A stretch of 64,000 bases of DNA, taken from positions 25,575-89,574 of the forward strand of contig NZ_FNOX01000018.1 of assembly GCF_900107155.1 (NCBI RefSeq). Reading direction: 5' to 3'. The notes under the pieces were generated by a model. That model was not told where the DNA came from and ran no database searches. It saw only the letters and a list, made by a program, of their open reading frames with translations. Every line of letters starts with the position of its first letter. Positions within the stretch are counted from its first letter, which is position 1. This document shows, piece by piece, positions 26,234 to 35,500 of the stretch. The position numbers and the translations under genes are program-made. The stretch is from Pseudomonas salomonii. Lineage in GTDB: Bacteria; Pseudomonadota; Gammaproteobacteria; Pseudomonadales; Pseudomonadaceae.

Positions 26234-27106
26234 TTATTCCTCACCGGCGCTGTTGCGCAGGCGGTTGATACGGTTCTCGCTCCACTGCTTGAGCAGCAGG
26301 ATGAAGAGCGCCAGGATCAGCAACAGGCTCGCGACGGCAAACGCGGCGACATGGTTGTATTCGTTGTAGAGGATCTCGACGTGCAGCGGCAAGGTGTTGG
26401 TCACGCCGCGAATGTGGCCGGACACCACCGACACCGCGCCGAACTCACCCATGGCCCGCGCGGTACACAGCACCACGCCGTAGATCAGGCCCCACTTGAT
26501 GTTCGGCACGGTCACGTGCCAGAACATCTGCCAGCCGTTCGCGCCCAGCAGGCGTGCGGCTTCTTCTTCCTGGGTGCCCTGCTCCTGCATCAGCGGGATC
26601 AGCTCACGAGCCACGAACGGCACCGTCACGAAGATGGTCGCCAGCACAATGCCCGGCAGGGCAAACACGATCTGGATGTCATGGTCTTGCAGCCACGGGC
26701 CGAAGAAGCCCTGGGCGCCGAACATCAGCACGTAGACCAGGCCCGCGATCACCGGCGACACCGAAAACGGCAGGTCGATCAACGTGACCAGAATGCTCTT
26801 GCCACGGAACGAGTACTTGCTCACACACCACGCGGCGCTGACGCCAAACACCAGGTTGAGCGGCACCGAGATCACCACGGCGATCACCGTGAGCTTGAGT
26901 GCCGACAGTGCGTCGGGTTCAAGGATCGCGGTGAAGAACGCGCCGAGGCCGTTCTTCAAGCCCTGGGACACCACGATAAACAGCGGCAGCAGTAGAAACA
27001 GCGCGAACACCAGCCAGCCCAGTGTGATCAGGATGCGCCGCGACACCGCGCTGCCACGACGGGCAGCGTTGGCCGAGGACGCGGCGGAAATAGACGATTG
27101 GGACAT
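26234..27106 (-). CDS. cysW: Sulfate ABC importer permease CysW
   Basis: 290 aa from MSQSSISAASSANAARRG; the ATG has AGGAGG 8 bases upstream. Six membrane helices with SPVIAGLVYVLMFG and the EAA loop EEEAARLLGANGWQMFWHVTVPNI; MGEFGAVSVVSGHIRG is a CysW/CysT-family marker. It pairs with CysT as the channel. The short gap to cysT (13 bases) indicates an operon. Confidence 0.95.
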   Translation of the reverse strand: MSQSSISAASSANAARRGSAVSRRILITLGWLVFALFLLLPLFIVVSQGLKNGLGAFFTAILEPDALSALKLTVIAVVISVPLNLVFGVSAAWCVSKYSFRGKSILVTLIDLPFSVSPVIAGLVYVLMFGAQGFFGPWLQDHDIQIVFALPGIVLATIFVTVPFVARELIPLMQEQGTQEEEAARLLGANGWQMFWHVTVPNIKWGLIYGVVLCTARAMGEFGAVSVVSGHIRGVTNTLPLHVEILYNEYNHVAAFAVASLLLILALFILLLKQWSENRINRLRNSAGEE

Positions 27107-27119
27107 GTTCCGCGCCTCC

Positions 27120-27938
27120 TTATGGGGTTTCAATGCGTCGCTGCAGCAAGTTGATCAGCAGCAGCAGGACAAAGGAAACCACCAGCATCATCACGCCGAT
27201 GGCGGTGGCGCCGGTGTAGTCGTATTGGTCGAGCTTGACCATGATCAGCAACGGCAGAATCTCGGTTTTCATCGGCATGTTGCCGGCGATGAAGATCACC
27301 GAACCGTACTCACCCACGCCTCGGGCAAACGCCAGCGCGAAGCCGGTCAGCCAGGCGGGCAGCAATGCGGGTACGAGAATGTAGCGGAACACCTGCAAAG
27401 GCTTGGCGCCCAGGCAGGCGGCGGCTTCTTCGATCTCACGCGGGATATCGGCCAGCACCGGCTGCACCGTGCGCACCACGAAGGGCAAGGTAACGAAGGT
27501 CAGTGCCAGGGTGATGCCGAGTGGGGTGTAGGCGATTTTAAAGCCCAGGTCGGTTGCGAACTGCCCGACCAGACCGGCCGGAGCGTATAGCGCGGTGAGC
27601 GCGATACCGGCCACGGCGGTGGGCAGGGCAAACGGCAAGTCGATCATTGCATCGATGATCTTGCGACCGGGGAAGGTGTAACGCACCAGCACCCAGGCCA
27701 GCAGTGTGCCGATCACGCCGTTGATGATCGCCGCGACGAACGCGGTGCCGAAGCTCAGTTTCAACGCCGCCAGCACCCTCGGTGCGGTAATGATGGCCCA
27801 GAACTGATCCCAAGTGAGTTGAGCGGCATGTACAAACATCGCCGCCAGGGGGATGAGTACGATCAGGCTGAGGTACACCACGGTGTAGCCCAGCGTCAGC
27901 CCGAAGCCGGGTATGACGGGGGAAATACGACGCGACAT
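27120..27938 (-). CDS. cysT: Sulfate ABC importer permease CysT
   Basis: 272 aa (MSRRISPVIPGFGLTLGYTV). Six helices, DLPFALPTAVAGIALTALYA, EAA loop EEAAACLGAKPLQVFRYILVPAL and GVGEYGSVIFIAGNMP identify CysT (CysU). First permease after sbp, from which it is separated by about 75 bases containing a stem-loop. Confidence 0.95.
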   Translation of the reverse strand: MSRRISPVIPGFGLTLGYTVVYLSLIVLIPLAAMFVHAAQLTWDQFWAIITAPRVLAALKLSFGTAFVAAIINGVIGTLLAWVLVRYTFPGRKIIDAMIDLPFALPTAVAGIALTALYAPAGLVGQFATDLGFKIAYTPLGITLALTFVTLPFVVRTVQPVLADIPREIEEAAACLGAKPLQVFRYILVPALLPAWLTGFALAFARGVGEYGSVIFIAGNMPMKTEILPLLIMVKLDQYDYTGATAIGVMMLVVSFVLLLLINLLQRRIETP

Positions 27939-27966
27939 AAGAGTCCTTGGTTAGCGGAACTGACAC

Positions 27967-27993
27967 ACAAAACCCGCAGGTGAATGCGGGCTT
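27967..27993 (-). promoter_or_regulatory. Intercistronic stem-loop between sbp and cysT
   Basis: On the minus strand GCCCGCA-TTCACC-TGCGGGT followed by TTTG. It sits just after the sbp stop and could act as a partial terminator or 3'-end stabiliser, giving more binding protein than membrane subunits. Confidence 0.55.
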
Positions 27994-28014
27994 CGTGAGT
28001 GTGTGTTTCTCGGC

Positions 28015-29025
28015 TTACTGCGCCGTGTAGATCTGGTCGAACACGCCACCGTCGTTAAAGAATTTCGGCTGGGCAGTTTTCCAGCCGCCGAAGTCTTTGT
28101 CGATAGTCACCAGGTCCAGTTTCGGGAACTGCTGGGCGTATTTGGCGGCAACTTTTGCATCGCGTGGGCGGTAGAAGTTCTTCGCCGCAATCTCCTGACC
28201 CGCCGGGCTGTACAGGTGTTTGAGGTATTCGGTGGCGATCTCGGTATTGCCCTTTTTCTCGGCGTTTTTGTCGACCACGGCAACCGGCGGCTCGGCGAGG
28301 ATCGACAGGGATGGCACGACGATATCGAACTTGTCGGCGCCACCGTCTTCTTTAAGTGCCAGGAACGCCTCGTTTTCCCAGGCCAGCAACACGTCACCCT
28401 GACCGTTGTTGACGAAGGTGATGGTCGAACCGCGAGCGCCGGTGTCGAGGATCGGCACGTGCTTGAACAGCTCTTTTACGTATTCCTGGGCCTTGGCTTC
28501 GCTGCCGCCGGATTTGAGGCCGTAGGCCCACGCGGCGAGGAAGTTCCAGCGCGCACCGCCGGAGGTTTTCGGGTTAGGCGTGATCACGGAAACGTCTTTC
28601 TTGATCAGGTCGCCCCAGTCCTTGATGCCTTTTGGGTTGCCCTTGCGCACCAGGAACACGATGGTCGAGGTGTACGGGGTGCTCGCATCCGGCAGGCGGG
28701 TTTGCCAGTTTTCCGGCAGGGTCTTGCCCAGTTTGGCGATTTCGTCGATGTCGCCGGCCAGGGCCAGGGTCACTACGTCGGCGCGCAGACCGTCGATCAC
28801 CGCCCGGCCTTGCTTGCCCGAGCCGCCATGGGATTGCTGGATCTTGACGTTGTCGCCAGGGTGGGACTGTTTCCAGTAGCTGGTGAACTCAGCGTTGTAG
28901 TCCTGGTACAGCTCACGGGTCGGGTCATACGAGACATTGAGCAACTCGTAGTCCTTGGCAACGGCGGAACCGGCAAACACGGCGCTGGCCAGTGCGGCCA
29001 GGGCGTAACGGCGAATCGACGACAT
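28015..29025 (-). CDS. sbp: Periplasmic sulfate-binding protein
   Basis: 336 aa. Signal peptide MSSIRRYALAALASAVFAGSAVA, then ELLNVSYDPTRELYQDYN, QSHGGSGKQGRAVIDGLRADVVTLAL and TPNPKTSGGARWNFLAAW, the classic Sbp/CysP sulfate-contact segments. It delivers sulfate to CysTWA. SD sequence AGGAG precedes the ATG. It follows oscA by about 75 bases, a conserved Pseudomonas arrangement. Confidence 0.96.
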   Translation of the reverse strand: MSSIRRYALAALASAVFAGSAVAKDYELLNVSYDPTRELYQDYNAEFTSYWKQSHPGDNVKIQQSHGGSGKQGRAVIDGLRADVVTLALAGDIDEIAKLGKTLPENWQTRLPDASTPYTSTIVFLVRKGNPKGIKDWGDLIKKDVSVITPNPKTSGGARWNFLAAWAYGLKSGGSEAKAQEYVKELFKHVPILDTGARGSTITFVNNGQGDVLLAWENEAFLALKEDGGADKFDIVVPSLSILAEPPVAVVDKNAEKKGNTEIATEYLKHLYSPAGQEIAAKNFYRPRDAKVAAKYAQQFPKLDLVTIDKDFGGWKTAQPKFFNDGGVFDQIYTAQ

Positions 29026-29099
29026 AGAAGCTCCTGAAATTCTTGGGTGTTGGCTTTTTCTTATAGTTGCGGGTCCAGCATGCGAATCGCCGTCGGTGC

Positions 29100-29282
29100 T
29101 TAGCTCGGTTTGTTACCGGGGTTCTGCAAACGGAATTTTTCCTTGCGTTCGATCTGCACCACTTGGGCGTTATGCACCGTGATTTCCACCGCGCCAAACC
29201 GCAGGTCGCGCAAGGCGCTCTGGATCTCACGCAAAATGGCTGCTTCGTCCTGGCCGTCGACGCTACGTAGAGATGCGCTCAT
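29100..29282 (-). CDS. oscA: OscA-like small protein (DUF2292/YezD family)
   Basis: 60 aa: MSASLRSVDGQDEAAILREI ... GAVEITVHNAQVVQIERKEKF. The compact fold with VEITVHNAQVVQIERKEK is typical of DUF2292. In Pseudomonas this small gene directly precedes sbp and has been called oscA (organosulfur use and chromate tolerance in P. corrugata). The ATG at 29282 is preferred (GGAGCGAGACC just upstream) to one 14 codons earlier. Likely cotranscribed with sbp under sulfur limitation. Confidence 0.85.
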   Translation of the reverse strand: MSASLRSVDGQDEAAILREIQSALRDLRFGAVEITVHNAQVVQIERKEKFRLQNPGNKPS

Positions 29283-29480
29283 GGTCTCGCTCCTGAAATG
29301 AATAGTGCCCGGCAGTGGCGGCACTGCTTGCGGCGTGAGGGCGATAGTAGATAAGCGCGGATATTCTTAAAAATACTATTTAAGAATGTTTATATAACCA
29401 GAAAGAATTTTCTGACAGGACGTGGGGTTGCGCGGGTATTTACGAGTTCAGCGCAGAAAATAAGGCATGCCGAGATCCAA

Positions 29481-29571
29481 ATGTGGGAGCGGGCTTGCTC
29501 GCGAATGCGGTGAATCAGCTACACATTTATTGACTGACAGTCCGCTTTCGCGAGCAAGCCCGCTCCCACAT
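29481..29571. repeat. REPIN
   Basis: Inverted REP pair, TGTGGGAGCGGGCTTGCTCG and its complement, between the oscA promoter region and the 3' end of the GGDEF-EAL gene. Confidence 0.87.
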
Positions 29572-29582
29572 TGGCCTGTATT

Positions 29583-31496
29583 TCAAGTCATGATGGTCGG
29601 TGACCTGGCCCAATCCATTTCTTGCGCCGGCACCGGCCGGCCAAACCAATACCCTTGGCCCAAATCACACTCCTGCTCCAACAAAAACCGCGCCTGCTCC
29701 ACCTGTTCAATGCCTTCGGCGTGAACCTGCATGCCCATGCTTTTTGCCAAGGCGATCACCACGCGCACAATCGCGGCGTCGTCCTCATCCCACGGCAACC
29801 CGGCGACAAAACCCTGGTCGATCTTGAGCTTCTGCACCGGCAGGCGCTTGAGGCGCAGCAGTGACGAATAACCGGTGCCAAAGTCGTCGATCGCCAGGCG
29901 CAAGCCCAGCTCGCGCAGGCGGTGCAGTTGTTCAAGGGCCACTTCCGGGTCTTCCATCACCGCGCTTTCGGTGACTTCAAGTTCCAGATAAGCCGGATCC
30001 AGGCCGGTGGTGTGCAGCACCTGGGCGACTTGCTCATACAGCTCACGCCGGGCAAACAAACGGCTGGAGACGTTCACCGCAATAAAGCTCAACGGCGCGC
30101 CATCGGCCAGCCATTGGCCCATCTGGCGGCAGGCCTGGTCCATCACCCAGGCATCGATATCGGCAATCAGCCCGGTGCGCTCGGCAATCGGGATAAATTC
30201 GCCCGGCGGCACCAGGCCGCGTTCCGGGTGTTGCCAGCGCACCAGGGCTTCGACGCCGACCAGGCGGCTGCCTTGCAGGTCGTGCACGGGCTGGTAATAC
30301 ACACGCAGCTCTTGCTGATCTAGGGCGCGGCGCAATTCGCTGGCGATTTCCACGCGGTGCTGGGCGTGGGCGGTCAGTTCTTCGGTGTACAGCGCATAAC
30401 CTTCACGACCGGCGCTCTTGGCTTTGAACAGTGCGGAGTCGGCATTGCGCAGCAGTTGTTCGGCGCTCAGGGCATCACTGGGAAACAGGCTGATGCCGAT
30501 GCTGGCGCTGATAAACAACTGGTTGCCGTCGAACACAAACGGCTCTTTCATCGCATCGAGCATACGCTGCGCCAGCGCGGCAGCCTGAACCACCTGTGGA
30601 CAACTTTCCGCCAGCACGGCGAACTCATCGCCGCCGAGGCGCGCCAGGGTCACGCCGGGGCCGAACAGGCCTTTCAGCCGCTCGCCGACGGCCTTGAGCA
30701 ACTGGTCACCGACGTTATGGCCAAGGCTGTCGTTGATGATTTTGAAGTGGTCCAGGTCCATCAACAGCAACGCGCAGCCGCGCTTGTGCACTTGCGCCGA
30801 GGCCAGCGCCTGCTCGGCACGATCGGTAAAGAGCAGGCGGTTGGGCAGGTCGGTGAGCGGGTCGTGGTGGGCCAGGTGCGCCAGTTCGTGCTCGGAGTCT
30901 TTGATGGCGCTGATGTCGGAAAACACCGCAACATAATGGCTGACCTGGCCCTGGTCATTGTGGATAACCCGGATGGTTTGCCACTGTGGATAAATCTCGC
31001 CGCTTTTGCGCCGGTTCCAGATTTCGCCGCTCCATTCGCCTGTGCGCTCGAGGGTCTGGAACACCTGTTGATAAAAATTCGACGAATGGCGCCCGGACTT
31101 GAACAGGCTCGGCCGTTGGCCCATTACGTCCTCACGGCTGTAACCGGTGATCTCCATGAACGCGCGGTTCACATGCACGATCAGCCCCTGGGCGTCGGTG
31201 ACCAGCACGCCTTCACGGGTGCAATCGAACACGGCGGCGGCCTGTTGCAGGCGTTCGCGGTTTTCTTTCAAGGGTTGCTGCAGCCGGTGGGTGCGGGCAA
31301 AACGGGCACAGATCAGGTAAATGACCAGCGCGCTGAGGGCCACCCATACATAGCCGCGCACCTGCAGCCAGTGCCCTAACTGCCATGGGTCATCGAGAAA
31401 GTTGATCAATAGGTGATTGCTGAGCTGGAGCCACACAATGGAAATCAGCAGGTATACCAGCCCCGCACGCAGGGCGCCTCGGTATGAAAACAGCAT
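29583..31496 (-). CDS. Membrane PAS-GGDEF-EAL cyclic-di-GMP protein
   Basis: 637 aa. Two N-terminal membrane helices (residues about 10-30 and 45-65), a PAS domain (about 85-200, with FDCTREGVLVTDAQGLIVHVN), a GGDEF domain with intact RLGGDEF, and an EAL domain with VEALVRWQHPERG, VNVSSRLF, DDFGTGYSSL and KIDQGFVAGL. Key EAL residues appear intact, so phosphodiesterase activity is likely; cyclase activity is possible. Its position between oscA-sbp-cys and desA matches P. aeruginosa PA0285 by synteny. Confidence 0.93.
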   Translation of the reverse strand: MLFSYRGALRAGLVYLLISIVWLQLSNHLLINFLDDPWQLGHWLQVRGYVWVALSALVIYLICARFARTHRLQQPLKENRERLQQAAAVFDCTREGVLVTDAQGLIVHVNRAFMEITGYSREDVMGQRPSLFKSGRHSSNFYQQVFQTLERTGEWSGEIWNRRKSGEIYPQWQTIRVIHNDQGQVSHYVAVFSDISAIKDSEHELAHLAHHDPLTDLPNRLLFTDRAEQALASAQVHKRGCALLLMDLDHFKIINDSLGHNVGDQLLKAVGERLKGLFGPGVTLARLGGDEFAVLAESCPQVVQAAALAQRMLDAMKEPFVFDGNQLFISASIGISLFPSDALSAEQLLRNADSALFKAKSAGREGYALYTEELTAHAQHRVEIASELRRALDQQELRVYYQPVHDLQGSRLVGVEALVRWQHPERGLVPPGEFIPIAERTGLIADIDAWVMDQACRQMGQWLADGAPLSFIAVNVSSRLFARRELYEQVAQVLHTTGLDPAYLELEVTESAVMEDPEVALEQLHRLRELGLRLAIDDFGTGYSSLLRLKRLPVQKLKIDQGFVAGLPWDEDDAAIVRVVIALAKSMGMQVHAEGIEQVEQARFLLEQECDLGQGYWFGRPVPAQEMDWARSPTIMT

Positions 31497-31662
31497 ATGG
31501 TCAGTAATCCTTACCCAAAAAACAAAATCGCCCTACAAAGGCTGCGGATTATAGAATAAGAAACATCCAGTCACTCCTATCTGAAAGGGCGGCTGGTTTT
31601 CTCTGTAGGCTTAGTGATAATGCGTGAGCTGTTTTTTTCTTTATCTGAGGGCCATACAGCCT

Positions 31663-32847
31663 ATGTGGTACAACGGTTTTCTTGACCTGTCAGCCTGGCA
31701 ACTGGTGGCAGTCACGCTGTTGATGACCCACGTGACCATTGTTGGGGTCACGGTCTATCTGCACCGTTATTCAGCCCATCGCTCCCTGGAGCTCAATGCC
31801 GGCCTGAAACACTTCTTCCGCTTCTGGCTGTGGCTGACCACGGCGCAGAACACCCGCGAGTGGACCGCCATCCACCGCAAACACCACGCCAAGTGCGAAA
31901 CCGTCGACGACCCGCACAGTCCGGTGATCAAGGGTTTGTCCACCGTGCTGCGCAAAGGCGCCGAGCTATACCGCGCCGAGGCCGAGAACCCCGAGACCCT
32001 GCGCATCTACGGCAAAAACTGCCCGGACGACTGGATCGAACGCAAAATCTACACGCCTTACCCGCTGCTGGGCGTGGCGATCATGGGCGTCATCGACCTG
32101 CTGCTGTTCGGCACCATCGGCATCACCATCTGGGCGATCCAGATGATGTGGATCCCGTTCTGGGCTGCCGGCGTCATCAACGGCCTGGGCCATGCGGTCG
32201 GTTATCGCAACTTCGAGTGCCGTGACGCCGCCACCAACCTGGTGCCGTGGGGCATCATCGTGGGCGGCGAAGAGCTGCACAACAACCACCACACCTACCC
32301 GAACTCGGCCAAGCTGTCGGTGAAAAAGTGGGAATTCGACCTGGGTTGGGCATGGATCAAAGTGTTCAGCTTCCTGCGCCTGGCCAAGGTGCAACGCGTT
32401 GCACCGATTGCCCACCGCGTCGAGGGCAAAGGCCACCTGGACATGGACACCGCCATGGCGATCCTCAACAACCGCTTCCAGATCATGGCCCAGTACCGCA
32501 AGTTGGTGATCGGCCCACTGGTCAAGCAGGAGCTGGAAAAGGTCGATCATTCGGTACGCCACCAGTTCCACCGTGCCAAGCGCCTGCTGTCGCGTGAAAC
32601 CAGCCTGCTGGATGACCGCCATCACGTGCGCATCCAGAGCATGCTCGAACACAGCCACGCGTTGACCGTGATCTACGAGAAGCGCCTGGCGCTGCAACAG
32701 ATCTGGCTGAAGACCAGCACCAATGGCCACGACATGTTGGCGGCAATCAAGGAATGGGTGCATGAGGCTGAGGCCAGCGGCATTCAGTCCCTGCGCGATT
32801 TTGCCCACCAGTTGAAGACCTACTCGCTGCGCCCTGCAGCGGTCTGA
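31663..32847 (+). CDS. desA: DesA-type delta-9 acyl-lipid desaturase
   Basis: 394 aa from MWYNGFLDLSAWQLVAVTLL; this ATG, not the frame opening 13 codons earlier, gives the usual family N-terminus. Histidine boxes are HRYSAHRS, HRKHHAKCE and HNNHHTYPNS, and there are about four membrane helices, as in bacterial stearoyl-type desaturases. It introduces a double bond into phospholipid acyl chains to adjust membrane fluidity. The C-terminal 100 residues are an alpha-helical extension. Followed by a perfect 30-bp palindrome. Confidence 0.93.
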   Translation: MWYNGFLDLSAWQLVAVTLLMTHVTIVGVTVYLHRYSAHRSLELNAGLKHFFRFWLWLTTAQNTREWTAIHRKHHAKCETVDDPHSPVIKGLSTVLRKGAELYRAEAENPETLRIYGKNCPDDWIERKIYTPYPLLGVAIMGVIDLLLFGTIGITIWAIQMMWIPFWAAGVINGLGHAVGYRNFECRDAATNLVPWGIIVGGEELHNNHHTYPNSAKLSVKKWEFDLGWAWIKVFSFLRLAKVQRVAPIAHRVEGKGHLDMDTAMAILNNRFQIMAQYRKLVIGPLVKQELEKVDHSVRHQFHRAKRLLSRETSLLDDRHHVRIQSMLEHSHALTVIYEKRLALQQIWLKTSTNGHDMLAAIKEWVHEAEASGIQSLRDFAHQLKTYSLRPAAV

Positions 32848-32860
32848 CAGGCCGGCTTGT

Positions 32861-32890
32861 TGTAGTGAGCGGGCACGCCCGCTCACTACA
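32861..32890. repeat. Perfect palindrome after desA
   Basis: Arms of 13 bases (TGTAGTGAGCGGG and complement) around CACG. It has no T-run, so it may be a REP variant or mRNA 3' stabiliser rather than a canonical terminator. Confidence 0.7.
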
Positions 32891-33035
32891 TACTGGTTTC
32901 TGACGCCATTTCTTAGTCAGCCCGTTCACGGAACTTCACTGCAAATCCCCTCTCTCAAGGAACACTTCGCCATCATGGTGGCCCTTGTACTGACCGCTGC
33001 TCCATCCTGCGGCGAGCCCAGAGAGAGTTGTGCCG

Positions 33036-34037
33036 ATGGTTCCCGAAAAGCCCTATTCAACCGATGCCCCTGTCGCTGAGCACCCACGCCCGGCTGCGGC
33101 GGCCACCCTGCTGGCGCTGATGCATGCCCAGGGTGAAGTCGAACGGCTGAGTGAGCGCGAACAACTGCTCAGTTCACTGCTGGTCAGCGTGAATGCCGTG
33201 CTGTGGGCCATCGACTGGGAAACCCGGCGTGTGCTTTACGTGAGCCCAGCGTACGAGCGGGTGTTTGGCCGATCCGCCGGTTTGTTGCTTGCCGATTACC
33301 GCGAATGGCGTAACAGCATTCACCCCGAAGACCTCGACTACGCCGAACACAGCCTGGCCCGCGTGATGGAAGACGGCGCCGTGGAGGACCGCGAGTACCG
33401 CATCATCACTGCCGACGGTCAGATTCGCTGGTTGAGCGACAAGTGCTACATCAACCAACAGGTCGAACCCGGCAAGCCGGTGATTGTGGTCGGCATGGCC
33501 GAAGACATCACCGAAAAAAAGCACATGGAGTTGGAGCTGCACCGACTCGCCACCACTGATGTGCTGACCCAAAGCAGCAACCGCAGGCACTTTTTCGAGT
33601 GCGCCAACCAGGCGTTCGACAGCGCCTGCGCCCAAGGCGCCCCACTGGCGTTCCTGCTGCTGGACATCGATGACTTCAAAGACGTCAACGACAGCTACGG
33701 CCACCTGGAAGGCGATCAGGTGTTGCGGCGGATCGCCGAGAGCGGTCGCGGCGTACTGCGCCGTGGCGACCTGTTCGGACGCATTGGCGGCGAAGAGTTC
33801 GCCGCCGTACTGCCTGGCTGTGCCCCGCAGATGGCGTTACAGGTGGCCGAGCGGCTGGGCAAGGAAATCCAGGGCCTGAGTTTCAGCTTTGAAGGCCGAG
33901 ACTTTACCGTGACCGTCAGCCAAGGCCTGGCCAACCTGCGCGAAGACGACTCAACCCTGGACAGCCTGTTCGCACGGGCCGACGCCGCGATGTACGAAGC
34001 CAAGCGCCAAGGCAAGAACCGCGTCATAGAAGGCTAG
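33036..34037 (+). CDS. PAS-GGDEF diguanylate cyclase
   Basis: 333 aa from MVPEKPYSTDAPV; the ATG has GAGAGAG about 9 bases upstream, while a GTG two codons earlier is also possible. PAS fold (residues about 45-160: SVNAVLWAIDWETRRVLYVSP, REYRIITADGQIRWLSD) followed by GGDEF (about 170-330) with RIGGEEFAAVLPG, an active-site variant compatible with c-di-GMP synthesis. No membrane segment. Pairs in the neighbourhood with the GGDEF-EAL protein. Confidence 0.93.
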   Translation: MVPEKPYSTDAPVAEHPRPAAAATLLALMHAQGEVERLSEREQLLSSLLVSVNAVLWAIDWETRRVLYVSPAYERVFGRSAGLLLADYREWRNSIHPEDLDYAEHSLARVMEDGAVEDREYRIITADGQIRWLSDKCYINQQVEPGKPVIVVGMAEDITEKKHMELELHRLATTDVLTQSSNRRHFFECANQAFDSACAQGAPLAFLLLDIDDFKDVNDSYGHLEGDQVLRRIAESGRGVLRRGDLFGRIGGEEFAAVLPGCAPQMALQVAERLGKEIQGLSFSFEGRDFTVTVSQGLANLREDDSTLDSLFARADAAMYEAKRQGKNRVIEG

Positions 34038-34049
34038 CACTCGATCAAA

Positions 34050-34141
34050 ATGTGGGAGCAGGCTTGCTCGCGAATGCGGTGTGCCAGCCACCGAAAATAT
34101 TGACTGATCCACCGCATTCGCGAGCAAGCCTGCTCCCACAT
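34050..34141. repeat. REPIN
   Basis: Inverted REP pair TGTGGGAGCAGGCTTGCTCG and complement, between convergent genes. Confidence 0.87.
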
Positions 34142-34158
34142 GGGTTCCTCGCTGCCCG

Positions 34159-35361
34159 CTAGGTTTTGCGCACCCGCATCAGCTCCGACAAGCCCACCTT
34201 GAGCAGCCGCGCGGTCTTGCCCTTGGCCAGCGCTTCCAGCCCCTCATGCTCAGTCAGGCGCGCCATCTGCGCCGCCAGGTTCACCACCAGCGCGTCGCGC
34301 GAATACACCCCGCCTTCAAGTGAGTAGGTCGCCGCAATCAACTGCCGCAACTCCAGCGGCAAGCGCCACCGCGTGCGCAACGCCGAGCCGTAAGCGGCGC
34401 CGAAGGTGAACAGGGATTCGCCAATCACTTCGTCATCCAGCGCCCCGCCACCCAGGCGCCAGTCTTCCAGGCAGCGCAACAACGCCAAATCACCCAGCCG
34501 ATGCAGGATGCCGGCGCAGTAACAGCGTTCGTGATCCAGCTCCAACATGCGCGCCAGGCGGCGCCCATAGTCGGCGGTGTCCTGGGACAACTGCCAGTGG
34601 CGCTCGGCGTAGGCCACCAGCGCCGGGTCACCCAGCACCACGTTGTGCTTGAGCGCCAGGCCCAGAATCAGATTCATGCTCTGCCCGGCGGCGAGCTTTT
34701 GCAGTGCCGCGGCCAGGGTCTGCACCGGCGTGCCGTGATGCCCGGCGCTGTTGGCGGCGGCGATCAGTACAGCAGTGATTTGCGGGTCGGTTTTTACCTG
34801 TTCTTCAAGTTGCCTGAGGTCCAGGCCGTCCGGCGCCAGGCTGTGTTGCACGGCGGCCTTCACATCGACCCGCAGCGGCGCGCCATCGCAGACGTCGCGG
34901 CGGCGTTCCAGGAACATTGGCAAGGCCATGCCCGGGGCGAGCGGCGGTATCTCGCAATACACACTTTCGCCTTCATTGAGCAGCAGGTCTTGCAGGCGCT
35001 GGGTCAGGCCTTCCATGTTCAGGGGTTTGGTCAGATATGCCGTGGGCGCCAGGGGCAAGGCTTCGCGCACGCTGGCGCTGTCATTGCGACTGCTCAGCAG
35101 AATAAACGGCAGCGAACGGTGCTTCTGGCGCACGCTGCGCAGCAGGCTCAAGCCGTCGATGCCCGGCAACTCCCAATCGGCCAGGATCAGGTCGTAGGTT
35201 TTGTCTCGCAACAGCGTGGCCGCTTCCTGGCCATCGGCACACACATCCAGCCGCGCGTCACAGCGCACATTCAACAACACTTGCTTGAGCAGGTCCCGCG
35301 ACCAAGGGTCCGCCTCGGCAATTAACACGCGGGGTACAGCGGGTAAATCAACAGCAGTCAT
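34159..35361 (-). CDS. Response regulator with HDOD output domain
   Basis: 400 aa. N-terminal receiver (VLIAEADPWSRDLLKQVLL; phosphoacceptor Asp in LILADWELPGIDG; Lys in AYLTKPLN), then an HDOD domain (about residues 165-360: QLEEQVKTDPQITAVLIAAANS, ILHRLGDLALLRCLEDW). HDOD outputs are degenerate HD-fold signalling modules lacking metal-dependent hydrolase residues. No kinase gene is adjacent. Likely cytoplasmic. Confidence 0.88.
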   Translation of the reverse strand: MTAVDLPAVPRVLIAEADPWSRDLLKQVLLNVRCDARLDVCADGQEAATLLRDKTYDLILADWELPGIDGLSLLRSVRQKHRSLPFILLSSRNDSASVREALPLAPTAYLTKPLNMEGLTQRLQDLLLNEGESVYCEIPPLAPGMALPMFLERRRDVCDGAPLRVDVKAAVQHSLAPDGLDLRQLEEQVKTDPQITAVLIAAANSAGHHGTPVQTLAAALQKLAAGQSMNLILGLALKHNVVLGDPALVAYAERHWQLSQDTADYGRRLARMLELDHERCYCAGILHRLGDLALLRCLEDWRLGGGALDDEVIGESLFTFGAAYGSALRTRWRLPLELRQLIAATYSLEGGVYSRDALVVNLAAQMARLTEHEGLEALAKGKTARLLKVGLSELMRVRKT

Positions 35362-35448
35362 CCAGCACGCTCCATCGGCAATGCTTGCACCTTAGTCAAT
35401 CACCCCGCCTGCGTACAATGAACATGGCCTGAATGTGCTGCAGCGGGC

Positions 35449-35478
35449 ACAAAAAAACCCGCCGAGGCGGGTTTTTTC
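35449..35478 (-). terminator. Terminator of gabT
   Basis: ACCCGCC-GA-GGCGGGT stem flanked by a T-run on the minus strand (and an A-run opposite, so possibly bidirectional), about 25 bases after the gabT stop. Confidence 0.88.
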
Positions 35479-35500
35479 TGTCGATCAGATCAAGCGCCGC